Translations under genes and position numbers: made by a program
The notes under the pieces: model-generated
Databases searched by the model: none
Told to the model about the DNA's origin: nothing
What the model saw: the letters and a program-made list of their open reading frames with translations, nothing else
Origin: Cellulomonas telluris
Lineage (GTDB): Bacteria; Actinomycetota; Actinomycetes; Actinomycetales; Cellulomonadaceae
Assembly: GCF_004886325.1 (NCBI RefSeq)
Contig: NZ_QXFN01000001.1
Location: 682,001 to 746,000, forward strand
DNA: 64,000 bases
Direction of reading: 5' to 3'
Part shown: piece after piece, positions 56,831-64,000 of the stretch
How the letters are laid out: every line of letters begins with the position of its first letter
Position numbering within the stretch: position 1 is the stretch's first letter

Positions 56831-58165
56831 GTGGCGGGCTGGGGCTGGACGGTGCACGGGGACGGCAGGTCCGTCGCGCCGGGCGAGGTGGTGGCGCCGG
56901 GCGAGCGGCTGTCCTGGGGCCGGACGGCCGGCATCGGGATGCAGCACGTCGTCGCGATGTTCGGCGCGACGTTCCTCGTCCCGCTCATCACGGGCTTCTC
57001 GCCGCAGACGACGCTGTTCTTCTCGGCCCTCGGCACGGCGCTGTTCCTGCTGCTGACGCGCAACCGCCTGCCCAGCTACCTGGGCTCGAGCTTCGCGTTC
57101 ATCGCGCCGATCGGTGCGGCCACCGCCGCGGGCGGCCAGTCCGTCGCGGTCGGCGGCATCCTCGTGACCGGCCTCGCGCTCGCGGTGGTCGGCGTCGTGG
57201 CGCACCTGGCCGGCACGCGCTGGATCGACGCGCTGATGCCGCCGGTGGTCACGGGGACCATCGTCGCGCTCATCGGGTTCAACCTCGCTCCGGCGGCGTG
57301 GGGCTCGTGCACCGACGACGGCTGCTCGGGCTTCCGCGCGGCGCCGGTGACCGCGACCGTCACGCTGCTGGCGATCGTGCTCGTCACCGTGCTGTTCCGG
57401 GGCATCCTCGGGCGGCTGTCGATCCTCGTGGGCGTCCTCGTCGGGTACGCGGTCGCGCTGGTCCGCGGCGAGGTCGACCTCGAGGCGGTCGGCGAGGCCG
57501 CGTGGGTGGGGCTGCCGCCGTTCGTCACGCCGACGTTCGACCTGGCCGTGCTCGGCCTGTTCCTGCCCGTCGTGCTGGTGCTCGTCGCCGAGAACGTCGG
57601 GCACGTGAAGTCGGTCGCCGCGATGACCGGCACCGACCTCGACCCGTACGTGGGGCGCGCGCTCGTCGCCGACGGCCTGGCGACGACGCTCGCGGGGACG
57701 GGTGGAGGCTCCGGCACCACGACGTACGCCGAGAACATCGGCGTCATGGCGGCGTCGCGCGTCTACTCGACGGCCGCCTACTGGGTGGCGGCGGGGACGG
57801 CCCTGCTGCTGTCGCTGTCGCCGAAGTTCGGCGCGCTCGTCGCGACGATCCCCGACGGCGTGCTCGGCGGTGCCGCGACCGTGCTGTACGGGATGATCGG
57901 GCTGCTGGGCGCCCGGATCTGGGTGCAGAACCGGGTCGACTTCTCCTCGCCGGTCAACCTGATGCCGGCCGCGGTGGCCCTCATCGTCGGCATCGCCAAC
58001 TACTCGTGGGCGGCCGGTGAGCTGCGGTTCGAGGGGATCGCGCTCGGGACCGCCGCCGCGATCGGGCTCTACCACCTCATGCGGGTCGTGGCCCGGTGGC
58101 GCGGCACGCACGACGAGCCGGCCACGCCGGCGTCTGTGCCGGGCGGGACGGAGCTCACGCACTGA
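56831..58165 (+). CDS. uraA: Uracil/xanthine permease (NCS2 family)
   Basis: The 444-residue permease of the nucleobase/cation symporter-2 family has 12-14 helices. GIGMQHVVAMFGATFLVPLI is the family-defining first segment (its Gln-His pair binds the base), and LVAENVGHVKSV carries the Glu used for proton coupling. TGGGSGTTTYAENIGVMA is the second substrate motif. GAAGGAG precedes the GTG at 56831. The gene is the only one on its transcript. Uracil is the likely base; xanthine or uric acid cannot be excluded. Confidence 0.93.
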   Translation: MAGWGWTVHGDGRSVAPGEVVAPGERLSWGRTAGIGMQHVVAMFGATFLVPLITGFSPQTTLFFSALGTALFLLLTRNRLPSYLGSSFAFIAPIGAATAAGGQSVAVGGILVTGLALAVVGVVAHLAGTRWIDALMPPVVTGTIVALIGFNLAPAAWGSCTDDGCSGFRAAPVTATVTLLAIVLVTVLFRGILGRLSILVGVLVGYAVALVRGEVDLEAVGEAAWVGLPPFVTPTFDLAVLGLFLPVVLVLVAENVGHVKSVAAMTGTDLDPYVGRALVADGLATTLAGTGGGSGTTTYAENIGVMAASRVYSTAAYWVAAGTALLLSLSPKFGALVATIPDGVLGGAATVLYGMIGLLGARIWVQNRVDFSSPVNLMPAAVALIVGIANYSWAAGELRFEGIALGTAAAIGLYHLMRVVARWRGTHDEPATPASVPGGTELTH

Positions 58166-58168
58166 CGC

Positions 58169-58203
58169 GTGCGGGTCCGCGTCACGACGGCGCGGACCCG
58201 CAC
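58169..58203. terminator. Terminator between converging uraA and LytR_C genes
   Basis: GTGCGGGTCCGCG (58169-58181) pairs with CGCGGACCCGCAC (58191-58203) over a 9-base loop, three bases after the uraA stop. Confidence 0.92.
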
Positions 58204-58260
58204 CGCCGTCGGGGTCGTACCGGTCGGGCCGACACGCCGCGGGCCGACGGCCCGGTCGGG

Positions 58261-58893
58261 TCAGCCCGCGGGGGCCGGCTCCTGGGTGGGCGCCTGCTGC
58301 GCCGCCTCGGCGAGCTCCGCGAACGGGATGCAGCCCTCGGGGCCCTCCAGGGGGGTCGACGCCTCCAGCAGGACCTGCTCGGGCGGCAGCAGCTCCGCGA
58401 ACTCGGTGCCGAGGACGATGTCCAGGACGGCGTCCGGGCGCGAGCTGAACGTCAGCTGCGCGTCGGGCACGTGCGCGTGCAGGGAGTAGGCCGCCGCGAC
58501 GCCGTGGACGCCGTAGATGATGCGCGCGACCCCGGTCGTCCTGGGGCCGTTGCCCTCGCTGATCACCGCGAACCCGCGCTCCCGCAGGGCACCGGCCGTG
58601 GAGGCGGCGAGCCCCGCGCGGTCGGCCCCGTTGAGCACGTTGACCTGGACCTGGTCCGCGGCGACGGGCAGCGCGCCCTCCGGCGGGCAGTAGACGGGGG
58701 CGGCGGTCGAGGTGGGGGTGGCGGTGCCGGAGAAGCCGCGCTCGAGGAACGGCAGCGAGAGGCTCTCCGTGTACAGCGCCGCGGACCCGACGCCCGCCAC
58801 GGCCAGACCCGCCAGCAGGACGCCGAACACGACGGCCTGCCGCTCGTGCATGTGCCGCCGGCGGACCTGCCGGGCCTTGTCCTGCTCGCTCAT
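58261..58893 (-). CDS. LytR C-terminal domain protein
   Basis: The 210-residue protein has a charged N-terminus, one transmembrane helix (about 22-42) and an extracytoplasmic LytR_C domain (about 80-170) with VQVNVLNGADRAGLAAST and GVARIIYGVHGVAAAYSLH. Two cysteines, one in the linker and one near the C-terminus, could form a disulfide. The domain occurs in envelope proteins linked to LytR-CpsA-Psr ligases. It is 12 bp downstream of the VapB-like gene and probably co-transcribed, an arrangement common in actinobacteria. Confidence 0.85.
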   Translation of the reverse strand: MSEQDKARQVRRRHMHERQAVVFGVLLAGLAVAGVGSAALYTESLSLPFLERGFSGTATPTSTAAPVYCPPEGALPVAADQVQVNVLNGADRAGLAASTAGALRERGFAVISEGNGPRTTGVARIIYGVHGVAAAYSLHAHVPDAQLTFSSRPDAVLDIVLGTEFAELLPPEQVLLEASTPLEGPEGCIPFAELAEAAQQAPTQEPAPAG

Positions 58894-58905
58894 CCGCCCC
58901 CTGCC

Positions 58906-59202
58906 TCAGCTCAGCACCAGGACGCGCGCGTGCAGGAGCGCACGCTGCTGGAGTGCGGCGCGGACGGCGCGGTGCAGCCCGTCCTCGAGGTACATGACGC
59001 CCTTGAACTGCACGACGTGCGCGAACAGGTCGCCGTAGAAGGTCGAGTCCTCGGCCAGGAGGGCGTCGAGGTCGAGCGTCCGCTTCGTCGTGACGAGCTC
59101 GTCCAGGCGCACCTGCCGCGGCGGCACGTCGGCCCACTGGGCCGGGGTGACGCGCCCGTGGTCCGGGTACGGGCGCGCGTCGCCCACCGCCTTGAAGATC
59201 AC
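58906..59202 (-). CDS. VapB-family-annotated conserved protein without a VapC partner
   Basis: The 98-residue protein begins MIFKAVGDARPYPDHG and contains PPRQVRLDELVTTKRTLDLD followed by LLAEDSTFYGDLFAHVV. Homologues across actinobacteria are annotated as VapB-type antitoxins, yet this one has no toxin gene beside it. Its neighbour is instead the LytR_C gene, a conserved pairing. GTG at 59202 follows TACACT by six bases. A cellular role other than antitoxin is likely, but this is inference. Confidence 0.8.
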   Translation of the reverse strand: MIFKAVGDARPYPDHGRVTPAQWADVPPRQVRLDELVTTKRTLDLDALLAEDSTFYGDLFAHVVQFKGVMYLEDGLHRAVRAALQQRALLHARVLVLS

Positions 59203-59208
59203 CCCCCG

Positions 59209-59214
59209 AGTGTA
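59209..59214 (-). promoter_or_regulatory. Leaderless -10 box (TACACT)
   Basis: TACACT on the minus strand ends six bases before the GTG at 59202. Confidence 0.6.
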
Positions 59215-59302
59215 GGGGGTGGCCCCTCGCCGCTCGGGCCGCTCCGCGCCGGTGCCGCGGACCTCACCCGCACGCACGCGGCGGCCCGTGCGGCCGAGGG
59301 TG

Positions 59303-59340
59303 TTGACCTGGCGCCGCGGAGCGCGTTGAATCGATCAAAC
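59303..59340 (+). promoter_or_regulatory. Promoter and LacI-like operator of the PL11 gene
   Basis: TTGACC (59303-59308) and TTGAAT (59326-59331) are 17 bases apart. GTTGAATCGATCAAAC (59325-59340) is a near-palindrome with the central ATCGAT, covers the -10 and looks like a LacI-family operator. Repression lifted by pectin-derived sugars is plausible. Confidence 0.65.
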
Positions 59341-59418
59341 CGGACGGGAGAGCGCATTCCACGCCGTCTTCGCGGTCACCGACGACCGCGCGGCGCCCGT
59401 CCGCCGGAAGGGGAACCG

Positions 59419-62052
59419 ATGACTCCGCGCACCCGACGACGTGTGCCCGTCCTGACCGCCCTGCCCGCGACCGCGTGCATCGCCGCACTGGCCCTCGCCG
59501 GTGCCGCTGCACCCGCGTCCGCCGGGCCCGTCCCCGCCGGCCCGGGCGCACCGGCCGCCGCGTCCGACGCGGCCGCAGCCCGGCACGGCCACCGCACGAC
59601 CGCCGTCCAGCTCGAGCGCCTCGACCGCGGGCTCGTCGCCGTCGCCACCTCCGAGGGGGTGTTCGTCTCCTGGCGGCTGCTCGCCCCCGAGGTGACCGGT
59701 GCCACCGCCGGCACGCAGACCGGTCCCCGGTTCGCGGTCTACCGCGACGGGACCCTCGTCGACACCGTCGAGGGCGCGACGAACCTGCTCGACGCGGGCG
59801 GCACGGCCACGTCCGTCTACCGCGTCGCCGCCGTGGTCGACGGGGTCGAGGTCGACGTCAGCCCCGACGTCACGCCGTGGGAGGGGCACCACGACATCCC
59901 GCTGAACAAGCCGGCCGACGGCGTCACGCCCGCCGGCGAGGCCTACACGTACGCCGCCAACGACATGAGCGTGGGCGACCTCGACGGCGACGGGCAGTAC
60001 GAGTTCGTCGTGAAGTGGGACCCGTCGAACGCCAAGGACGTCTCGCAGGTCGGGTACACGGGCAACGTGTACGTCGACGCCTACGAGCTCGACGGCACGC
60101 AGCTGTGGCGCATGGACCTTGGCGTGAACGTCCGGGCCGGGGCGCACTACACGCAGTTCCCCGTCATGGACTTCGACGGCGACGGCCGGGCCGAGATGAT
60201 GCTCAAGACGGCACCCGGCACCACCGTCACCACCTACGCGCCGGACGGCACGCCGTCGCAGCCCCGACCCATCACGCTCCCGGCCGACGACGTCGCCGCC
60301 GGCGTCACCCACGCCGACGACTACCGGATGAGCCGGGCCGACTACTACGAGCACGTCGTGGAGATGTTCCGCGGCTGGTCGACGCGCGAGGAGGTCGTGT
60401 CCGGGCAGTGGCCGGCGACGCTCGAGGAGGCGTTCGGCATCGAGCCGCAGTACACGTACCCGCTGTCCGACGCGGACGCCCGCTCGCTCACCGACTACTT
60501 CATGGACGTGTACGCACCCTCCCGCAGCGCCCGCAACGTGCTGCGGAACTTCGAGGGCTTCGTCCTCGACGGGCCGGAGTACCTGACGGTGCTCGGCGGC
60601 GACGGCCGCGAGCTGCAGACCGTCGACTACAAGCCCGGCCGCACGGACGACGGCCTGCTGTGGGGCGACTACGCGATGTCCCGCATCGAGCCGGGCAACC
60701 GCGTCGACCGCTTCCTCGCCGGTGCCGCCTACCTCGACGGGCAGCGGCCGTCCGCGATCTTCGCGCGCGGCTACTACACGCGCTCGACGGTCGTCGCCTA
60801 CGACTGGGACGGCAAGGCCCTCGAGGAGCGCTGGTACGTCGACTCCGGCTGGACGCCCATGACGAACCCGTTCAACGACGGCCCGCACGGGCGCGACGGC
60901 ACGGACCCCGAGTTCGGCAGCATCACCACGCAGGGCTTCCACTCGCTGTCCGCCGCGGACGTCGACGGCGACGGCCGGCACGAGATCGTGTACGGGTCCG
61001 CCACGATCGACGACGACGGCTCGCTGCTGTACTCGTCGTTCGCCGAGATGCCGGAGGGCTCCGCGACGCCGGGCCAGCAGGCGCGGCTCGGCCACGGCGA
61101 CGCCATGCACGTCACCGACATCGACCCGAACCGTCCGGGCCTGGAGATCTTCACCGTGCACGAGGGCGGTGCGTCCGCGCCCTACGGCATGGCGATGCGG
61201 GACGCCGCGACGGGCGAGACGCTGTTCGGCGTCTACACCGGCCGGGACACGGGCCGCGGCATGATCGGCGACGTGCGCCCCGACGTGCCGGGGCTCGAGG
61301 CGTGGGCGAGCCTGCCCGGCGGCACGGACGCGTCCGGCCTCTACTCGGCCGACGGGCGGGTCCTCCAGCCGACGATCTACGGCACGAACCAGTCCATCCG
61401 CTGGGCCGCCGACGGCACGACGCAGCTCGTCAACGGGACCGGCGACCAGACGCCGACCATCGACGACGCCGCCCGCGGCACGATGCTGACCGCCGAGGGC
61501 ACGCGCACCAACAACGGCACCAAGGGCAACCCGGGCCTCGTGGCCGACGTGCTGGGCGACTGGCGCGAGGAGCTGCTGGTGCGGACGGCCGACTCGTCGG
61601 CGATCCGCGTCCACACGTCGACCGAGATCACCGACCGCGGGCTCGTCACGCTCATGCACGACCCGCAGTACCGGGCCGAGGTCGCGCGGCAGCAGACGAC
61701 GTACAACCAGCCCGCGTACCCGGGCTTCTACCTCGCCTCCGACACGGACATGACGACCGTGCCGGTGGCCGAGGCGTGGCTGCCGGGCAGCGTCGACGCG
61801 CTGCGCGACACGTTCCGCCGGCTCGTCGCGTCCGGCGACCTGCGCGGGCTCGCCGTGATCGAGGGCCTGGCTGCGGTGGAGGTCGCCGACCGTGCGGCGG
61901 ACCGCGGGCAGACGCGGGTCGTCGTCGCGACGCTCGACGCGTGGGCGAAGCGCCTCGAGCGCATGCGGGACAACCGGTGGTCGTCCGCGACGCCGACGGC
62001 CCGCACGACGCTGGTCACCCAGATCGGGCGGATCACGGCGCCGCTGCGCTGA
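59419..62052 (+). CDS. Secreted rhamnogalacturonan lyase (PL11)
   Basis: The 877-residue enzyme has a signal peptide cleaved near ASA-GP at 35/36. It has the eight-bladed propeller fold of polysaccharide lyase family 11, which cuts rhamnogalacturonan I of pectin by beta-elimination. Calcium loops are visible as DLDGDGQYEFVVKWDPSN, DFDGDGRAEMMLKTAPGT and DVDGDGRHEIVYGS. HYTQFPVMDFDGDG is characteristic. A helical C-terminal extension (about 790-877, FIVAR-like) may bind sugar or wall. GGAAGGGGAA precedes the ATG. A LacI-like operator overlaps the promoter. No other pectin gene is adjacent. Confidence 0.93.
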   Translation: MTPRTRRRVPVLTALPATACIAALALAGAAAPASAGPVPAGPGAPAAASDAAAARHGHRTTAVQLERLDRGLVAVATSEGVFVSWRLLAPEVTGATAGTQTGPRFAVYRDGTLVDTVEGATNLLDAGGTATSVYRVAAVVDGVEVDVSPDVTPWEGHHDIPLNKPADGVTPAGEAYTYAANDMSVGDLDGDGQYEFVVKWDPSNAKDVSQVGYTGNVYVDAYELDGTQLWRMDLGVNVRAGAHYTQFPVMDFDGDGRAEMMLKTAPGTTVTTYAPDGTPSQPRPITLPADDVAAGVTHADDYRMSRADYYEHVVEMFRGWSTREEVVSGQWPATLEEAFGIEPQYTYPLSDADARSLTDYFMDVYAPSRSARNVLRNFEGFVLDGPEYLTVLGGDGRELQTVDYKPGRTDDGLLWGDYAMSRIEPGNRVDRFLAGAAYLDGQRPSAIFARGYYTRSTVVAYDWDGKALEERWYVDSGWTPMTNPFNDGPHGRDGTDPEFGSITTQGFHSLSAADVDGDGRHEIVYGSATIDDDGSLLYSSFAEMPEGSATPGQQARLGHGDAMHVTDIDPNRPGLEIFTVHEGGASAPYGMAMRDAATGETLFGVYTGRDTGRGMIGDVRPDVPGLEAWASLPGGTDASGLYSADGRVLQPTIYGTNQSIRWAADGTTQLVNGTGDQTPTIDDAARGTMLTAEGTRTNNGTKGNPGLVADVLGDWREELLVRTADSSAIRVHTSTEITDRGLVTLMHDPQYRAEVARQQTTYNQPAYPGFYLASDTDMTTVPVAEAWLPGSVDALRDTFRRLVASGDLRGLAVIEGLAAVEVADRAADRGQTRVVVATLDAWAKRLERMRDNRWSSATPTARTTLVTQIGRITAPLR

Positions 62053-62081
62053 GGCCACCGCGGCAGACGCCGCACCGGCAG

Positions 62082-62136
62082 CGACCCCGGAGGTCCTGCG
62101 TCCGCCCGAACGGCGGGCGCAGGACGTCCGGGGTCG
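62082..62136 (+). terminator. Long terminator after the PL11 gene
   Basis: CGACCCCGGA from 62082 pairs with TCCGGGGTCG ending at 62136. TCCTGCG/CGCAGGA and CCGCC/GGCGG extend the stem inward with small internal loops. Confidence 0.88.
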
Positions 62137-62165
62137 TCCGCGTACCGGGCACCCGTGGGCGCCGG

Positions 62166-62909
62166 TCAGCGGGGGAGGGCCGTGACCAGCGCGACGGTGA
62201 GGAGGGTCGCCGCGGGGACCAGGAGCGCGGCCACCCAGGCCAGCCGCCGTGCACGCCGGGCGTCGGCCTCGGCCTGCTCCCGCGTGCGGCCCGGCGCCAC
62301 CAGCAGGTCGCCCTGCCGCCGCCCGCGCAGCAGGGACGCCGACCCCGTCGCGAGCAGCGCGAGCCCGACGACCGCGAACGGCACGGGCGTGACGGTCAGG
62401 GCGGTGGCCGGCAGCAGCGCGATCGCCAGGGCCGACACGGCCACCGGCACCAGGCCGGCGAGGAACGCACGCCACCCGCGCAGCCGCATCAGCCCCCGGA
62501 CGACCGTCCCGGGCGCGGCGGCCACGGCGGCGGCGAGGGCCGTCGCCACGAGCACGGTGGTGGCCGCGCCCGCCGTGAGCGAGAGCTCCTCCCCCCGCAG
62601 CCACGGCGGCACGGACCAGACCGTCGCGACGACGCCACCGACCTGCACGAGCGCCCCGACCCCGTCCCGCAGCGGGCTGCGGCGGGGCGCCGGCACGGCG
62701 ACCGCCTCCGCCAGCGTCGCCGCGTACGCCGCGGGGTCGCCGAACGCCGTCGCGGCGTCCTGCCCGGAGTCCCGGCAGTGCGCCTCGACGTCGGCGAGCG
62801 CACCGCCGATGGTCGTGCCGGGGACGTCCCGCAGCCGCAGCTCGAGCACGAGGCGCTCGCGCCAGGCCGGGTCGACGTGCGGGGCGATGGCGCGGGGGTC
62901 GCTGGTCAT
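62166..62909 (-). CDS. HAAS/DUF1700-like membrane protein (paralogue 2)
   Basis: The 247-residue protein has an N-terminal helical domain of about 75 residues (WRERLVLELRLRDVPGTTIG, VEAHCRDSGQDAATAFGDP) like the HAAS domain found next to PadR regulators. Four to six hydrophobic helices follow. ATG at 62909 has CGGAGG five bases upstream. It is a close paralogue of the preceding gene in the operon. In other bacteria HAAS proteins act as membrane partners of PadR-controlled stress systems; the function here is unknown. Confidence 0.78.
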   Translation of the reverse strand: MTSDPRAIAPHVDPAWRERLVLELRLRDVPGTTIGGALADVEAHCRDSGQDAATAFGDPAAYAATLAEAVAVPAPRRSPLRDGVGALVQVGGVVATVWSVPPWLRGEELSLTAGAATTVLVATALAAAVAAAPGTVVRGLMRLRGWRAFLAGLVPVAVSALAIALLPATALTVTPVPFAVVGLALLATGSASLLRGRRQGDLLVAPGRTREQAEADARRARRLAWVAALLVPAATLLTVALVTALPR

Positions 62910-62965
62910 CGGGGCCTCCGGGGTGGGCGACGAGGGGAGGTGAGGAGGGTGACGCGCGCGCCGGG

Positions 62966-63715
62966 TCAGGGGCGCGGCGCGACGCTGAGGGCGACCACCA
63001 GGACGGCGGTCACGAGCCACGCGCCCCACAGGTGCGCGTACGCGAGCAGGCGGAACCACCACGGCGTCGGCCCGGACGCGTCCGCGCCGTCGGGGGAGCG
63101 CACGGGGTCCCCGGAGAGGCTCTCCTGGAGCGTCACCGTGAGGACCGTGCCGGTGACGAGCAGCGCGAGGCCGAGCCCGGTCAGCGGTGGCGCGGGCAGG
63201 GCGACCGACGCGTCCCGCGCGAGGAGCGCCACGCCGACCGCCAGGCCGGGGACGAGGAGGGACACGAGGACCACGCGCCACACCGAGGCGTCGAACAGGT
63301 ACCGCAGCACGGGCGTCGGCCACCGCGTGATCGCGACCATCACGGCGCCGAGCAGGACCACGACCACGACCGCGGACAGGTGCACGTCCGCCGTCTCGCC
63401 CCGCAGCCAGGCGACCGCACCGGTGGTGGTCGCCACCATGCCCAGGGTCTCCACGGCCGCCGGCACGACGGTGCGCACCGGCACCGGCTCGTCGTCGCGC
63501 CGGCCCGCCGCCTCGGCGAGCGCGACGCCGTACGCGCGGGCGTCGCCGAACGCCTCCTGCGCGCTCTGCCCGGAGTCGAGGCAGTACGCCTCGACCTCGG
63601 CGAGGGCGGCGCCGATCGCGTCGCCCGGCACGTCGTGCAGGCGCAGCTCGAGGACCAGGTCCTCACGCCAGGCGGCGTCGACGTGGGGGGCGAAGGTCGC
63701 GGGGTCCTGGCTCAT
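62966..63715 (-). CDS. HAAS/DUF1700-like membrane protein (paralogue 1)
   Basis: The 249-residue protein has the same design as its downstream paralogue. An N-terminal HAAS-like helical domain reads WREDLVLELRLHDVPGDAIG and VEAYCLDSGQSAQEAFGDA, followed by about five hydrophobic helices. Its ATG overlaps the PadR gene stop (ATGA), so it is translated in step with the regulator. The two paralogues arose by tandem duplication, as shown by near-identical N-terminal domains and diverged membrane parts. Confidence 0.8.
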   Translation of the reverse strand: MSQDPATFAPHVDAAWREDLVLELRLHDVPGDAIGAALAEVEAYCLDSGQSAQEAFGDARAYGVALAEAAGRRDDEPVPVRTVVPAAVETLGMVATTTGAVAWLRGETADVHLSAVVVVVLLGAVMVAITRWPTPVLRYLFDASVWRVVLVSLLVPGLAVGVALLARDASVALPAPPLTGLGLALLVTGTVLTVTLQESLSGDPVRSPDGADASGPTPWWFRLLAYAHLWGAWLVTAVLVVALSVAPRP

Positions 63716-64000
63716 CGGGGCACCTCCGTGCCGGTCACGAACGCGCGGGTCAGGTCGGCGAAGCGGGCCCACTCGGCGGCGTCGCGGCCGAGCCGGGCGC
63801 GGCCGTCGTCGGTGAGCTCGTAGTACTTGCGTCCGGGGCCGCCCTCGCCGGGGCGCCACTCCTCGAGCACGAGGCCGGCGGTGTGCAGGCGGCCGAGCAG
63901 CGGGTAGAGCGTGCCGCCCTTGACCTCGCCGAGGCCGGCGGCGTCGAGCCGCTGGGCGATGTCGTAGCCGTAGGTGGGGCCGTCGGCCAGGACCCGCAGC
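63712..64000 (-). CDS. PadR-family transcriptional regulator (partial, N-terminus outside window)
   Basis: About 95 C-terminal residues are in the window. They hold most of a PadR winged helix: LADGPTYGYDIAQRLDAAG is the first helix pair, and KGGTLYPLLGRLHTAGLV is the recognition helix and wing. RKYYELTDDGRARLGRDAAEW is the typical C-terminal helix start. PadR proteins repress nearby membrane or stress genes. It heads an operon with the two HAAS-like membrane proteins, overlapping the first by one ATGA. Confidence 0.93.
   Translation of the reverse strand, partial: LRVLADGPTYGYDIAQRLDAAGLGEVKGGTLYPLLGRLHTAGLVLEEWRPGEGGPGRKYYELTDDGRARLGRDAAEWARFADLTRAFVTGTEVPR

Noticed and set aside
58906-59202. 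VapBC toxin-antitoxin module
   Set aside because: The VapB-like protein has no adjacent PIN toxin; its constant neighbour is the LytR_C protein. The lone PIN gene is 23 kb away.
1-64000. Insertion sequences, prophage or integrative element
   Set aside because: No transposase, integrase, phage structural gene or flanking direct repeat pair was found, and the tRNA-Ser gene has no adjacent integrase or visible 3' duplicate nearby.

Overview
This window is chromosomal DNA of a very GC-rich actinobacterium. Codon third positions are almost all G or C, GTG starts are common, several genes have leaderless -10 motifs, and there is a Pup-independent proteasome activator, a conservon, an F420-type oxidoreductase and an AztD-like protein. 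The carbohydrate-active gene set (GH26, GH81 and PL11 enzymes, LacI-like operators, sugar ABC importer) fits Cellulomonas or a close relative. That placement is inference from gene content. I saw no prophage, insertion sequence, rRNA or CRISPR array.

Layout. 1-3.6 kb: end of an unknown gene, CDF metal exporter, DUF2231 membrane protein, MFS transporter, GNAT acetyltransferase. 4.0-8.8 kb: exopolysaccharide locus 1 (processive GT2 synthase, overlapping membrane-tethered GH26 hydrolase, UDP-glucose dehydrogenase), with convergent phosphoglucomutase and a lipid kinase to 11.8 kb. 12-22 kb: DUF5926, a second GT2, a large phosphatase-like membrane protein, prephenate dehydratase, an MFS transporter under a TPP riboswitch, a second lipid kinase, seryl-tRNA synthetase and a Cof-type phosphatase. 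22.3-25.8 kb: alpha-glucoside-type ABC importer without its own ATPase. 25.8-29.9 kb: EamA exporter, proteasome activator Bpa, AGE-family sugar epimerase, quinone oxidoreductase. 30.1-36.6 kb: a complete conservon (cvnABCD) with an overlapping PIN-domain gene. 36.7-42.3 kb: SDR, small membrane protein, tRNA-Ser(TGA), Nudix-ASCH fusion, esterase, DUF1801, AztD-like zinc chaperone. 42.4-45.3 kb: metNIQ methionine importer preceded by a Cys/Met-rich leader peptide. 45.4-50 kb: PH-domain protein, esterase, Fpg/Nei glycosylase, DUF1684, LLM oxidoreductase. 50.4-55 kb: exopolysaccharide locus 2 (BcsA-like GT2, HlyD-like adaptor, tethered GH81 endo-beta-1,3-glucanase), a candidate curdlan-type operon, convergent with a GT87-like membrane glycosyltransferase. 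56.4-64 kb: small acidic protein, uracil/xanthine permease, LytR_C protein, VapB-like protein, PL11 rhamnogalacturonan lyase, and a PadR regulator with two HAAS-like membrane proteins.

How the parts fit. Phosphoglucomutase and Ugd can supply UDP-glucose precursor and UDP-glucuronate for locus 1, while locus 2 would use UDP-glucose. In both loci the synthase overlaps the next gene by a few bases and a membrane-tethered hydrolase follows, much as BcsZ accompanies BcsA in cellulose synthesis. The hydrolase family gives a hint of each polymer. The main regulatory finds are the TPP riboswitch, the putative Cys/Met attenuator peptide, a nested-hairpin leader before locus 1, palindromic operators before the sugar importer, the uracil permease and the PL11 gene, and a widespread leaderless promoter signature. 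Three minus-strand genes carry tandem repeats that begin exactly at their stop codons.
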